Below, in pieces: positions 1 through 24,852 of a stretch of 64,000 nucleotides of DNA (positions are counted from its first letter, which is position 1; each line of letters opens with the position of its first letter). This DNA is from Eriocheir sinensis (lineage: Eukaryota; Arthropoda; Malacostraca; Decapoda; Varunidae), in assembly GCF_024679095.1 (NCBI RefSeq), contig NW_026110541.1, positions 525,501 to 589,500 on the forward strand, written 5' to 3'. The notes below the pieces were generated by a model. The model did not search any database. It had not been told where the DNA came from and saw only the letters and a program-made list of their open reading frames with translations. The translations under genes and the position numbers were made by a program.

Positions 1-612
1 TATAAAACTATATACAAAAATACACAAAAATAATTAAATTTGTATGAAAATATATATACAAAATACAGCTAAAATAAGCTAAATTTGAATTGAAATGTAC
101 ACACAAAATACATAAAATAATGTAAATGTGTATCAAAATATTGATACAAATACATATAATAACGTAGATTTGATTAAAAATATATGAACAAAATACACAT
201 TAAGTAATGTAAATACGTATAAAAAATATGTACAAAATACACATATAATCATGTAATTCGTATGAAAATAAATAAACAAAAGAGCAATAAAATAAAGTAA
301 ATTTGTATGAGAAAACATATACAAATAACGCAAATTTCTATAAAAATATATGTACAAAAATGCATATAAAATAAAGTAAATTTGCATAAAAATATATATA
401 CAAAACACACTAAATAATGTGTACATAAATACCTAAATTTGTATAAAACTATATACAAACACACAAAAATAATTTAAATTTCTTTGAAAAGAAATATTCA
501 AAATACACATAAAATTACGTAAATTTGTATTGAAAAACATATACAAAATACACATCAAATAATGTAAATTTGAATGAAAATATATAAACAAATACACTTA
601 AAATAACGTAAC
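1..612 (-). repeat. 45-bp satellite block, minus sense
   Basis: The plus strand is A-rich and reads the reverse complement of the monomer, with repeated cacataaaataacgtaaattt-type units. The block matches 19640-20260 in the same sense, sharing the variants acagctaaaataagctaaat and gaattgaaatgtaca. It also matches 48480-48930 in the opposite sense. It is cut by the left window edge. No gene is present. Confidence 0.9.
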
Positions 613-3266
613 TATTTAGGTTTTGTATATATTTTTTTATACATATTCACATTACTTAATGTGTATTTTGTATATATATTTTATACAAATTTACGTTATT
701 TTAAGTGTATTTGTTTATGTATTTTCATTCAAATTTACATTATTTTATGTGTATTTTGTAAATGTATTTCAATACATATTTACCTAATTTTATGTGTATT
801 TTGTATACTTATTTTCAAACAAATTTAAATTATTTTTGTTTATTTTTGTATATAGTTTTATACAAATTTACGTTATTTTGTGTGTATTTTGTATATCTAT
901 TTTCATACAAATACACATTCTTTTATTGATATTTAGTTTATTTATTTTGACACGAATTTACATTATTTAATGTCTATTTAGTATATATATTTTTTTACGT
1001 ATTTACAGCATCTCAAGTGTATTTTGTATATATATTTCTATAAAATCTGCGTTATTTTATGTGTATTCGTATACATATTTTGAAGCAAATTTACATTGTT
1101 TTATGTGTATTTTGCATATTTTTTTAATAAAAATTTACCATATTCTATGTGCATTTTGTATATTAATTTTACTAAAAATTTAATTATTGAATGTGTATTT
1201 ATGTATATGTATTTTTATAAAAATATGCTTTATTTTATTGATATTTTGCATCTTTATTTTCATACAAATTTACATTATTTTATTGATATTTTGTGTATTT
1301 ATTTTGATACAAATTTACATTATTTTCTATGTGTATTTTGTATATATATTTAATACAAATGTACGTTATTTTATGTGTATTTGTTTTCCTTTCATACAAA
1401 TTTTCATTATTTTATGTGTATTTTGTACATGTACAAATTTGTACAAATTTAACTAATTATATGTGTATTTTGTATATCAATTTTCATAAAAATTGAAATT
1501 ATTTCTGTTTTTTTGTATATATTTTTATACAAATTTTCGTTATTTTATGTGTATTTTGGATATATATTTTCCTACAAATATACGTTCTTTTATCGGAATT
1601 TTGTTTGTTTATTTTGATACGAATTTACATTGTTTTAATTGTATTTGGTATATATATTTTTATACTATTTACATCATTTTATATGTATTTTGTATGTATA
1701 TTTTCATAGAAATTTACTCTATTTTATGTGTATTCGTATATATATTTTGATACAAATTTACATTATTGATGTGTATTTTGCATATGTATTTCAATACAAA
1801 TTTACTTTATTGTATATGCATTTTGTATATTTATTTCAATACAAATTTAATTATTTCATGTGTATTTTTATATATATATTTTTATGCATATTGCGTTATT
1901 ATAGGGGTATTTTGCATCTTTATTTTCATACAAATTTAAATTATTTTATTGATATTCTGTTTATTTATTTTGATACGATTCAACATTATTCTATGTGTAT
2001 TTTGTATATATATTTTTATACATATTTACATTATTTAATGTATATTTTGTATATATATTTTATCCAAACTTACGTTATTTTATGTGTATCTGTTTATATA
2101 TTTTCATACAAATTTACATTATTTTATGTGTATTTTGTATATGTATTTCAATACAAATTTGCCTAACTTTATGTGTATTTTGCATATCTATTTTCAAACA
2201 AATTTAAATTACTTTTGTGTATTTTTTATTTATTTTTATACAAATTTTAGTTATTTTATTTGTATTTTGTATATATATTTTCCTACAAATATAGAATCTT
2301 TTATTATAGTTTTGTTTATTTATTTTGATACGAGTTTACATTATTTTATGTGTATTTTGTATATATTTTTTTCTACGTATTTACATTATTTTATGTGTAT
2401 TTTGTATATATATTTTAATAAAAATTTACATTATTTTATTGTGTGTATTCCTATTTATTTTGATACAAATTTTATACAAATTCATGTTATTTTATGTGTA
2501 TTTGTATACATATTTTTCATAAAAATGTATATTATTTTACGTGTATTTTTACATATTTTTCATTACAAATTTACCTTATTTTATGATTATTTTGTATACT
2601 TATTTCACTCAATTTTAAATTATTTTATGTGTATATTTGTATTTGTATTTACGTACTTTTATGTGTATTTTCTATATATATTTTCATCCAAAATTACATT
2701 ATTTTATTGGTATTTTCTTTATTTAACTCCATACGAATTTAGATTTTTTCATAGGTATTTTGTATACATATGTTTATAGTCATTTACATTATGTAATGTG
2801 TGTTTTGTATATATTTTTTAATGCAAATTATGTGCATTTTTTTACATATATTTTCATAGAATTTTTTTTTTTATTTTTTTTTGTATTTTGTATATGTTTT
2901 CTCATAAAAATTTACAGTATTTTATTGGTATTTTTTTTATATTTTTTTATACGAATTACATGATTATATGTGTATTTTGTATATATTTTTTTATACGTAA
3001 TTACATTATTTAATGTGTATTTTGTTTATATATTTTTATATAAAATTTACGTAATTATATGTGTATTTGTAAAAAATATTTTGATACAAATTTACTTTAT
3101 TTTATGTATTTTGTACATATATTTCAATTCAAATTAAGCTTACTTTGTGTGTATTTTGTATATCTATTTTCATACAAATTTAATTACTTCGGTGTATCTT
3201 TGTATATTGTTTTATATATATTTACCTTATTTTATGTGCATTTTGTATATTTATATTTATACAAAT
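613..3266 (+). repeat. 45-bp satellite block, plus sense
   Basis: This is a long head-to-tail block in the T-rich sense. Variants shared with 57.48-58.75 kb include tttacagcatctcaagtg (about 1010 and 58320), cgttcttttatcggaatttt (about 1584) and aactaattatatg. These mark a common longer repeat unit. Frames of up to 231 codons cross it on the plus strand, but they are 15-residue repeats rather than genes. Near 2700-2860 it carries the phase-6 variant with tttaactccatacg, a relative of the family described at 53.7 kb. Confidence 0.9.
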
Positions 3267-3908
<642 letters not shown>

Positions 3909-4148
3909 TTTTGTATACATATTTTTAGACATATTTACATTATTTAATGTATATTTTGTACATGTATTTTATGGAAATTTACGTTATCTTATATGTATTT
4001 GTTTATATAGTTTCATACAAATTTATATTATTTTATGTGTATTTTGTATATGTATTTCAATAAAAATTTTCCTAATATCAAGTGTATTTTGCATATCTAT
4101 TTTCAAACAAATTAAAAAAAAATTGTGTATTTTTGTATATTTTTTTGC
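3909..4148 (+). repeat. 45-bp satellite block, plus sense, short
   Basis: About five monomers lie between the AT/GT tract and the next flip near 4148 (gtatatttttttgcataaaa). The same variants, such as ttttatggaaatttacgtta and tttcatacaaattta after a tatatag tract, occur at 55.52-55.66 kb. There too they follow an (AT)n tract. Confidence 0.88.
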
Positions 4149-6028
<1,880 letters not shown>

Positions 6029-6950
6029 TTTTTGAATTTTTGGAAATTTCTATTATTTTATGTGTATTTTGTATATGTATTTCAATACAAATTTACCTAG
6101 TTTTATATGTTTTTTGTATATTTATTTTCATACAAGTTTAAATTATTTTTGTGTATTTTTGTTTATAGTTTTATACAAATTTAGGTTATTTTATGTGTAT
6201 TTTGTATATCTATTTTCATACAAATACACATTCTTTTCATGATATTTTGTTTATTTATTTTGACACGAATTAGCATTATTTAATGTGTATTTTGTATATA
6301 TATTTTTATACGTATTTGAATTATTTTAAGTGTATTTTGTATATATATTTCTATAGAAATCTGCGTTATTTTATGTGTATTCGTATATATATATTTTGAA
6401 ACAAATTTACATTCTTTTCTGTGTATTTTGCATATTTTTTCAATACAAATTTGCCTTATTGTATGTGCATTTTGTATATTAATTTTAATACAAATTTGAT
6501 TAATCTATGTGTATTTTTGTGTATGTATTTTTATAAAAATATGCTTTATTTTATGGGTATTTTGCATATCTATTTTCATTCAAATTTACATTATTCTATT
6601 GATATTCTGTGTATTTATTTTGATATGATTTTACATTATTTTATGTGTATTTTGTATATATATTTTATATAAAATGTATTTGTTTTCATTTTAAACAAAT
6701 CTACATTATTTTAAGTGTTTTTTGTACATGTATTTAAATACAAATTTTAGTTATATGTGTATTTTGTATATCTATTTTGTATGTATATTTTCATAGAAGT
6801 TTACTCTATTTTATGAGTATTCGTATATATATTTTGATACAAATTTACATTATTAATGAGTATTTTGCATATCTATTTTAATACAAATTTACTTTATTGT
6901 ACGTGCATTTTGTATATTTATTTTAATACAAATTTAAATATTTTATATGT
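6029..6950 (+). repeat. 45-bp satellite block, plus sense
   Basis: About twenty monomers. The phase-6 variant ttttgatatgattttacatt (about 6618) is shared, in reverse complement, with 34645, 51890 and 62370. That makes this an inverted relative of the 34.4-35.2 kb segment. Confidence 0.88.
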
Positions 6951-7109
6951 ATGAAATTTGTATGAAAATAGATATACAAAATAAGGTAGATTCGTTTCAA
7001 ATTCAATAAAAAAATTCAGATAAAAGAACGTATATTTCTAGAAAAAATATATAAAAAAATAAACAAAAATAATTTCAATTTGTATGAAAATAAATATACA
7101 AAATACACA
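6951..7109 (-). repeat. 45-bp satellite block, minus sense, very short
   Basis: Three to four minus-sense monomers lie between two plus-sense blocks. The flips are at ttatatgtatgaaatttg (6944-6961) and near tacacatgtattctg (about 7104-7117). It looks like a small inverted insert. Confidence 0.8.
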
Positions 7110-14112
<7,003 letters not shown>

Positions 14113-14373
14113 CGCATATTTGCAAATTTACATTGTTTTATTAATATTCTGAGTATTTATTTTGATACGATTTTACATTATTCTATTTGTGTTTTGTATA
14201 TATTTATTTACATTATTTAATGTGTATTTTGTATATTTTAAAACAAATTTGCGTTATTTTATGCGCATCTGCTAAAATATTTTGATACAAATTTACATTA
14301 TTTTATGTATTTTGTATATATATTTCAATACAAATTTAGTTTATTTTATGTATATTTTGTGTCTATTTTCATT
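14113..14373 (+). repeat. 45-bp satellite block, plus sense, very short
   Basis: Five to six plus-sense monomers lie between minus-sense blocks. Entry is at aacgcatatttgcaaatt and exit at tattttcattcgtatcaaaa. Inverted relatives occur at 17100-17330. Confidence 0.82.
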
Positions 14374-16038
<1,665 letters not shown>

Positions 16039-16461
16039 TATCTCTTTCAATACATATTTACCTTACTGTATATGCATTTTGTATATTTATTTCAATACAA
16101 ATTTAAATATTTTATGTGTATTTTGGTATATATATTTTTATAAAAAATGCGCTATTTTATGGGAATTTTGCATCTTTCTTTTCATACAAATTTACATTAT
16201 TTTATTGATATTCTGTGTATTTATATTGATAGGATTTTACATTATTCTATTTCTTTTTTGTACATATTTTTTTATACACATTTACACTATTTAATGTGTA
16301 TCTTGCATATATATTTTATACAAATTTACGTTATTTTAAGTGTATTTGTTTATATATTTTTTTCAAATTTACATTATTTTATGTGTATTTTGTATATGTA
16401 TTTCAATACAAATTTACCTTATTTTATGATTATTTTGTATATTTCTTATATGGGGAGGCGG

Positions 16462-16473
16462 TGGCTGAGTCGT
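16462..16473 (+). promoter_or_regulatory. Pol III A box of the SINE
   Basis: The sequence tggctgagtcgt fits the tRNA A-box consensus TRGCNNAGYNGG with one mismatch in the last two bases. It lies ten bases from the element start, as expected for an internal Pol III promoter. Confidence 0.8.
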
Positions 16474-16504
16474 CAAAGCAACGGCCTCGTGTTCAGGAGG
16501 ACGC

Positions 16505-16515
16505 GAGTTCAATCC
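16505..16515 (+). promoter_or_regulatory. Pol III B box of the SINE
   Basis: The sequence gagttcaatcc contains gttcaatcc, a full match to GWTCRANNC. It sits about 32 bp after the A box, a normal tRNA-gene spacing. Together the two boxes could support Pol III transcription of this copy. Confidence 0.85.
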
Positions 16516-16795
16516 CCGCCCGGTGCCACCAAGCTGGGATTTTTCAGCCGCCGCCGAGTGGCTTAAAACTACCCACATGCTGTCCAGAAGACCACCTATC
16601 AACCCGGACTCTAGATTCTAGGATCAAAGATGAGCTCTGGGAGGGCAGCATGAGCCAATGCAAGATGGCGCCACTATAAACACTCGCCTGCGCCAGAACG
16701 GGCTGGGCCGACCATCAGGACCTACCGGAAAGAAGCCTTGGACCGACCATCAGGATCCACCGGAAGAAGCCTACCGGCGCAATAGGCTGCAATGT

Positions 16796-16819
<24 letters not shown>
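16796..16819 (+). repeat. SINE poly(A) tail
   Basis: An uninterrupted run of 24 A after caatgt. It has no substitutions, which suggests a fairly recent insertion. Confidence 0.95.
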
Positions 16820-16826
<7 letters not shown>

Positions 16827-17066
16827 TTAAATTTTTGTGTATTTTTGTATATAGTTTTATACAAATTTAGGTTATTTTATGTACGCATTTACATTATTTA
16901 ATGTGTGTTTTGTATATGTATTTTTATGCAAATTTACTTTATTTTATGTGCATTTTTGTATATATATTTTTTTTGAAATTTGCGTTATTTAATGTGTATT
17001 TGTATATGTTTTCTCATACAAATTTACATTATTTTATTGTTATTTTTTTTATTTTTTTTGATACGA

Positions 17067-17865
17067 ATGAAAATAGATATACAAAATATACATAAAATAA
17101 ACTAATTTTGTATTGAAATATATATACAAAGTACATAAAATAATGTAAATGTGTATCAAAATATTTTAACAGATGCGCATAAAATAACGTAAATTTGTTT
17201 TAAAATATACAAAATACACATTAAATAATGTAAAAATGTATAAAAAATATATATACAAAAACAGATAGAATAATGTAAAATCGTATCAATATAAATACAC
17301 CGAATATTAATAAAATAATGTAAATTTGAATATTAATGAAACAATGTAAATTTGTATGAAAATAAAGATGCAAAATACCCATTAAATAACGCATTTTTTA
17401 TAAAAATATATATACCAAAATACACATGAAAAAATGAATTTGTATTAAAATAAATATACAAAATACACATACAATAAGGTAAATTTGTATTGAAATAGAT
17501 ATGCAAAATACATATAAAACAATGTAAATTTGTTTCAAAATATATATACGAATACACATAAAATACCGTAGATTTGAATAAAAATATATATACAAAATAC
17601 ACATAAAATGAAGTAAATACGTATAAGAAAATGTATACAAAATACACATAAAATAATGTAAATTCGTAACAAAATAAATAAACAAAATACCAATAAAAGA
17701 ATGTGTATTTGTATAAATATAAATATACAAAATACACATAAAATAACGTAAATTTGTATAAAACCATATACAAAAATACACAGTAATTAAATTCGTATGA
17801 AAATAGATATAAAAAATACAGATAAAATAAGCTAAATTTGAATTGAAATGTATATACAAAATACA
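17067..17865 (-). repeat. 45-bp satellite block, minus sense
   Basis: Enters at gatacgaatgaaaatagata, where two monomers meet head-to-head. Matches 49.25-49.7 kb and 36.77-37.2 kb in the same sense, with a long string of shared variants around 17400-17860. The longest apparent frame (177 codons, minus strand) is a satellite translation. Confidence 0.9.
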
Positions 17866-19361
17866 ATATTTTATGTATATATTTGTATTTGTATTTAGGT
17901 TATTTTATGTGTATTTTGTATATATATTTTCATCCAAAATTACATTATTTTATTGGTATTTTCTTAATTTAATTCGATACGAATTTAGATTCTTTCATAG
18001 GTATTTTATATACATATTTTTATACTCATTTACATTATCTAATGTGTGTTTTGTATATATTTTTTTTATGCAAATTTATTTTATGTTCATTTTTGTGCAT
18101 ATATTTTTATAGAAATTTGCGTTATTTTATGTATATAGTTTTCTATAAATTTACGTTATTTTATGTGCATTTTGTATATTTATATTTATACAAATACACA
18201 TTCTTTTATTGGTATATTGTTTATTTACATTTATACGAATTTACATTATTTTATGTGTATTTTGTATACATTTTTTTATACGTATTTACTTAATTTTATG
18301 TGTATTTTGTATGTGTATTTTTATAGAAATCTACGTTATTGTATGTGTATTCGTATATATATATTTTGAAACAAATTTACATTATTTTATATGTATTTTG
18401 CATATCTATTTCAGTACAAATTTACCTTATTGTATGTGCATTTTGTATATTTATTTTAATACAAATTCAAATATTTTATGTGTATTTTGGAATCAATAAT
18501 TTTATAAAAAATGCGTTATTTTATAGGTATTTTGCATCTTAATTTTCATACAAATTTGCGTTATTTTATTAATATTCTGTGTATATATTTTGATACGATT
18601 TTACATTATTCTATTTGTGATTGGTATATATTTTTTTATACATATTTACATTATTTAATGTGTATTTTGAATATATATTTCATACAAATTTACGTTATTA
18701 TATGTGTATTTGTTTATATATTTTCTTTCAAATTTACATTATTTTATGTGTATTTTGTATATGTATTTCAATACAAATTAACCTAATTTTATTTATTTTC
18801 ATACAAATTGAAATTATTTTTGTTTATTTTTTTTATATATTTTCATACAAATTTTCATTATTTTAATTGTATTTTGTATATTTTTTTCTACAAATATACG
18901 TACATTTATCTGAATTTTGTTTTTTGAATTTGAAACGAATTTACCTTATTTTGTGTATCTATTTTCATACAAATTAAAATACTTCTGTGTATTTTTGTAT
19001 ATAGTTTTATATAAAATTACGTTATTTTATGTGTATTTTGTATATTTATATTTATACAAATACACATTTTTTTATTGGTATTTTGTATATTTATTTTAAT
19101 GCGAATTTACATTATTTTATGTGTATTTTGTATACATTTTTTTATACGTATTTACTTCATTTTATGTGTAATATGTATATATATTTTTATAGAAATCTAC
19201 GTTATTTTATGTGTATTCGTATATATATTTTGAAACAAATTTACATTGTTTTATATGTATTTTGCATATCTATTTCAATACAAATTTACCTTATTGTATG
19301 TGTTTTTTTTATATTTATTTTAATACAATTTTAATTTTTTTATATGTATTTTGGTATACAT
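17866..19361 (+). repeat. 45-bp satellite block, plus sense
   Basis: A clean example of the eight-phase order. A phase-1 monomer with gtgtattcg starts at 18345 and the next phase-1 with gtgtatttg at 18704, giving a 359-bp eight-mer. The phase-6 variant cttaatttaattcgatacg lies at about 17963. The block ends at ttggtatacatggtaagtta. Confidence 0.92.
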
Positions 19362-22025
19362 GGTAAGTTAAATTTGTATTGAAAGAGATATTCAAAAATA
19401 CATATAAAACAATGTAAATTTGTTTCAAAATATATATACGAATACACATAAAATAACGTAGATTTATATAAAAATATATACAAAATACACATAAAATGAA
19501 GCAATTACGTATAAAAAAATGAATTCAAAATACACATAAAAATCGTATCAAAATAAATAAACAAAATACGAGTAAAAGAATGTGTATTTGTATAAATATA
19601 AATATACAAAATACACAAAAAATATCGTAAATTTGTGTAAAAATATACACAAAAATACACAGAAATAATTAAAATTGTATGAAAATATATATACAAAATA
19701 CAGCTAAAATAAGCTAAATTTGAATTGAAATGTACATACAAAATACATAAAATATTGTAAATCTGTATCAAAATATTTATACAAATACATATAATAACGT
19801 AGATTTGTTTAAAAATATATAAACAAAATACACATTAAGTAATGTAAATACGTATTAAAAATATGTACAAAATACACATATAATCATGTAACTAGTATCA
19901 AAATAAATAAAAAAATAGCAATAAAATAATGTAAATTTGTATAGGAAAACATATACAAATAACGCAAATTTCTATAAAAATATATGTACAAAAATGCACA
20001 TCAAATAAAGTAAATTTGCATAAAAATATATATACAAAACACACTAAATAATGTAAATGCGTACATAAAATAACCTAAATTTGTATAAAACTATATACAA
20101 AAATACACAAAAATATTTTTAATTTGTTTGAAAAGAAATATACAAAATACACATGCAATTAGGTAAATTTGTATTGAAATACATATACAAAATACACATC
20201 AAATAATGTAAATTTGAATGAAAATATATAAACAAATACACTTAAAATAACTTAAATTTGTATGAAATATATATGCAAGATACACATTAAATAATGTAAA
20301 TGTCTATAAAAAAATATATACAAAAAACAAATAGAATAATGTAAAATCGTATCAAAATAAATACACAGAATATCAATAAAATAATGTAAATTTGTATGAA
20401 AATAAAGATGCAAAATTCCCAAAAATTATCGCATTTTTTATAAAAATATATTTACCAAAATACACATAAAATATTTAAATTTGTATTGAAATAAATATAC
20501 AAAATGCATATACAGTAATGTAAATTTGTATTGAAAGAGATATTCAAAAATACATATAAAACAATGTAAATTTGTTTCAAAATATATATACGAATACACA
20601 TAAAATAAAGTAGATTTCTATAGAAATATATATACAAAATACATATGAAATTATGTAAATACGTATAAAAATATATATACAAAATACATATCAAATAATG
20701 TAAATTCGTGTCAAAATAAATAAACAAAATATCATGAAAAGAATCTGTATATGTATGAAAATAGATAATAGATAATAAATTTGTATAAAATATATATGCA
20801 AGATACTCATTAAATAATGTAAATATGTATAAAAAAGTATATACAAAAAACAAATAGAATAATGTAACATCGTATCAAAATAAATACACCGAATATTAAT
20901 AAAATAATGTAAATTTGTATGAAAATAAAGATGCAAAATTCCCATAAAATAGAGCATTTCTTATAAAAATATATATACCAAAATACACATAAAATATTTA
21001 AATTTGCATTGAAATAAATATTCAAAATGCACATACAATAAGGTAAACTTCAATTGAAAGAGATATGCAAAAATACATATAAAATAATGTAAATTTGTTT
21101 CAAAATCTATATACGAATACACATAAAATAACGTAGATTTCTATAAAAATATATATAGAAAATACACATAAAATTAGATAAATACGTTTAAAAAAATGTA
21201 AACAAAATACACATAAAATAATATAAATTCGAAACAAAATAAATAAACAAAATACCAATAAAAGAATGTGTATTTATATAAATATAAATGTACAAAATAC
21301 ACATACAAAATAAACATAAAATAAGGTAAATTTGTAATGAAATATATGTACAAAATACACATAAAATAATGTAAATTTATATGAAAATATATATACAAAT
21401 ACACATAAAATACCATGAATTTGTATAAAATTATATATTCAAAATAAATATTAAATAATGTAAATGCGTATAAAAATATATATACAAAGTACATATAAAA
21501 TAATGTAAATTCGTATCAATATAAATCAACAAAATACCAATAAAATAATATATATTTGAATGAAAATAGATTTACAAAATACACATAACATAACTAAAAT
21601 TTGTATTGAAATATATACAAAAATACATAGAAATAATTTGAGTTTGTATGAAAATAGATATTCAAAATACACATAAAACTAGGTAAATTTCTTTTAAAAT
21701 ATATATACAAAATACCCATAAAATATTGTAAATTTGTGTCAAAATATATAAAGAAATACACATAAAATAACGTAAATTTGTATGAAAAATATATACTAAA
21801 TACACATAGAATAATGTCAATTCGTATCAAAATGAATGACCAGAATATCAATAAAATAATGTAAATTTGTATGAAAATAAAGATGCAAAATAAACAAAAA
21901 ATAAAGCATATGTTTATAAAAATACAGATACAAAAATACACATCGAATAATTAAATTTGTATTAAAATTAATATACAAAATGCGTATATAATATGGTAAA
22001 TTTGTATTGAAAAAATATGCAACAA
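19362..22025 (-). repeat. 45-bp satellite block, minus sense
   Basis: Includes the SINE-free paralogue (20100-20220) of the truncated-SINE site, a copy of 1-600 at 19640-20260, and the private variant agataatagataataaattt at about 20763. It ends at breakpoint A. Confidence 0.92.
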
Positions 22026-22040
22026 ACACGATTACTCATT
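22010..22040. other. Recurrent orientation breakpoint A, copy 2
   Basis: Minus-to-plus flip reading tgcaacaaacacgattactc, a two-base-substituted version of the junction at 10788. The flanks on both sides are also homologous. Confidence 0.85.
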
Positions 22041-23287
22041 CAAATTTATATTATTTTATTGGTATTTTGTTTATTTATTTTGATACGAATTACATGATTA
22101 TATGTGTATTTTGTACATATTTTTTATACGTACTTACATTATTTAATGTGTATTTTGTTTATATATTTTCATACAAATTTACGTTATTATATGTGTATTT
22201 GTATAAATATTTTGATAAAAATTTACTTTATTTCATGTATTTTGTATATATATTTCAATTCAAATTTAGCTTATTTTTTGTGTATTTTGTATATATTTTC
22301 ATACAAATTTAATTACTTCTGTGTATTTTTGTATATAGTTTTATATAAATTTACGTTATTTTATGTGTATTTTGTATATTTATATTTATACAAATACACA
22401 TTCTTTTATTAGTATTTTGTTTATTTATTTTGATACGAATTGATATTATTTTATGTGTATTTTGTATACATTTTTTTATACGTATTTACTTCATTTTATG
22501 TGTATTTTGTATATATATTTTTATAGAAATCTACGTTATTTTATGTGTATTCGTATATATATTTTGAAACAAATTTACATAGTTTTATGTGTATTTTGCA
22601 TATCTATTTCAATACAAAGTTACCTTATTGTATGTGTTTTTTGTATATTTATTTTAATACAAATTTAATTTTTTGATGTGTATTTTGGTATATATATTTT
22701 TATAAATAAAAAAAATGCGTTATTTTATGGGTATTTTGCTTCTTTATTTTCATACAAATTTACATTATTTTATTAATATTCTGTGTATTTATTTTGATAC
22801 GATTTTACATTATTTTATTTGTGTTTTGTACATATTTTTTATACAAATATACGGTATTTTAAGTGTATTTGTTTGTGTATTCTCATCCAAATTTACATTA
22901 TTTTATGTGTATTTTGTGTATGTATTTCAATACAAATTTACCTAATTTTATGTGTATTTTGTATATTTATTTTCATACAAATTTAAAATATTCTTGTGTA
23001 TTTCTGTATACAGTTTGATACAAATTTAGGTTATTTTATGTGTATTTTGTATATCTATTTTCATACAGATACACATTCTTTTATTGATATTTTGTTTATT
23101 TATTTTGACGCAAATTTTATATGAATTTGTTTTCATTTCATACAAATTTACATTATTTTATATGTATTTTGTACATGTATTTAAATACAAATTTAACTAA
23201 TTATATGTGTATTTTGTATATCTATTTTAATACAAATTGAAATTTATTTTTTTGTTTTTTTGTATATATTTTTATTCAAATTTTCGT
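22026..23287 (+). repeat. 45-bp satellite block, plus sense (reference for phase order)
   Basis: The eight-phase order can be walked almost completely. Phases 6, 7, 8 come from 22059, then 1-8 from 22193. The next phase 1 (gtgtattcg) is at 22545, 352 bp later. The following phase 1 (gtgtatttg) is at 22863, where one monomer has been lost by fusion of phases 7 and 8. The block ends at breakpoint B (attttcgtaatcttataa). Confidence 0.93.
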
Positions 23288-23305
23288 AATCTTATAAAAA
23301 TGTAT
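23270..23305. other. Recurrent orientation breakpoint B, copy 1
   Basis: Plus-to-minus flip reading caaattttcgtaatcttata. The exact reverse complement is the flip at about 38719 and 44044. Confidence 0.85.
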
Positions 23306-24852
23306 ATACCAAAATACACATAAAATATTTAAATTTGCTTTGAAATAAATATACAAAATGCACATACAATAAGGTAAATTTGTATTGAAAGAGATATTCA
23401 AAAATACATATAAAACAATGTAAATTTGTTTCAAAATATATATACGAATCCACATAAAATAAAGTTGATTTCTATAGAAATATATATAAAAAATACATAT
23501 GAAATTATGTAAATACGTATAAAAATATATATACAAAATACATATCAAATAATGTAGATTCGTGTCAAAATAAATAAAGAAAATATCCTGAAAAAGATGT
23601 GTATTTGTATGAAAATAGATAATAGATAATAAGTTTGTATAAAATATATATGCAAGATACACATTAAATAATGTAAATATGTATAAAAAAGTATATACAA
23701 AAAAGAAATAGAATAATGTAAAATCGTATCAAAATAAATACACCGAATATTAATAAAATAATGTAAATTTGTATAAAAATAAAGATGCAAAATTAACATA
23801 AAATAGCGCATTTCTTATAAAAATATATATACAAAAATACACATAAAATATTTAAATTTGTATTGAAATAAATATACAAAATGCACATACAATAAGGTAA
23901 ATTTGTATTGAAAGAGATATGCAAAAATACATATAAAACAATGTAAATTTGTTTCAAAATATATATACGAATACAAATAAAAAAACGTAGATTTCTATAA
24001 AAATATATATTCAAAATACACATAAAATTAAGTAAATACGTATAAAAAAATGTATACAAAATTCACATAAAATAATGTAAATTCGAATTAAAATAAATAA
24101 AGAAAATACCAATAAAAGAATGTGTATTTGGATAAATATAAATATACAAAATACATTTACAAAATAAACATAAAATAAGGTAGATTTATAATAAAATATA
24201 TGTACAAAATACACCTAAAATAATGTAAATTTATATGAAAATATATATACAAATACACATAAAATACCATGAATTTGTATAAAAATATATATTCAAAATA
24301 AATATTAAATAATGTAAAAGCGTATAAAAATGTATATACAAAGTACATATAAAATAAGTAAATTCGTATCAATATAAATCAACAAAACACCAATAAAATA
24401 ATATATATTTGAATGAAAATAAATTTACAAAATACACATAACATAACTAAAAATTTTATTGAAATATATACAAAAATACATAGAAATAATTTGAGTTTCT
24501 TTGAAAATAGATATACAAAATACACATAAAACTAGGTAAATTTCTTTTGAAATGTATATACAAAATACCCATAAAATAATGTAAATTTGTGTCAAAATAT
24601 ATAAACAAATACACATAAAATAACGAAAATTTGTATGAAAAATATATACAAAATACACATAGAATAATGTCAATTCGTATCAAAATGAATGAGCAGAATA
24701 TCAATAAAATAATGTAAATTTATATGAAAATAAAGATGCAAAATACCCAAAAAATAAAGCATATGTTTATAAAAATACAGATACAAAAATACACATCGAA
24801 TAACTAAATTTGTATTAAAATTAATATACAAAATGCGTATATGCGTATGCAA
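23288..24852 (-). repeat. 45-bp satellite block, minus sense
   Basis: Contains agataatagataataagttt (about 23615) and a segment at 23.8-24.8 kb closely matching 30.1-31.2 kb. Inverted counterparts lie at 37.43-38.7 kb and 42.6-44.04 kb. It ends at breakpoint A. Confidence 0.9.

Larger units (their letters stand above)
16452..16819 (+). mobile_element. Full-length tRNA-derived SINE
   Basis: A 368-bp GC-rich element. The head (about 16455-16530) is tRNA-related, with A and B boxes in tRNA-like spacing and an end reading ccggtgccacc like a tRNA 3' end. A unique body follows (16531-16707). Next come two tandem copies, 35 bp apart, of a ccgaccatcagg-ccggaagaagcc unit (16708 and 16743), and a 24-bp poly(A) at 16796-16819. 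Such elements are copied by LINE enzymes. No reading frame is meaningful here. I could not see a clear target-site duplication, and the isoacceptor of the parent tRNA is uncertain. I do not recognise the family by name. Confidence 0.93.

Noticed and set aside
16455..16530. A functional tRNA gene
   Set aside because: The head has A and B boxes, but the arms pair imperfectly and it continues into a SINE body and poly(A). It is tRNA-derived rather than a tRNA gene.
16147..16679. Frames crossing the SINE (for example 127-139 codons on the plus strand and 62 codons on the minus strand), and 127 codons at 4223-4606 minus
   Set aside because: They join satellite translation to SINE sequence. SINEs are non-coding, and the frame changes between the two SINE copies.
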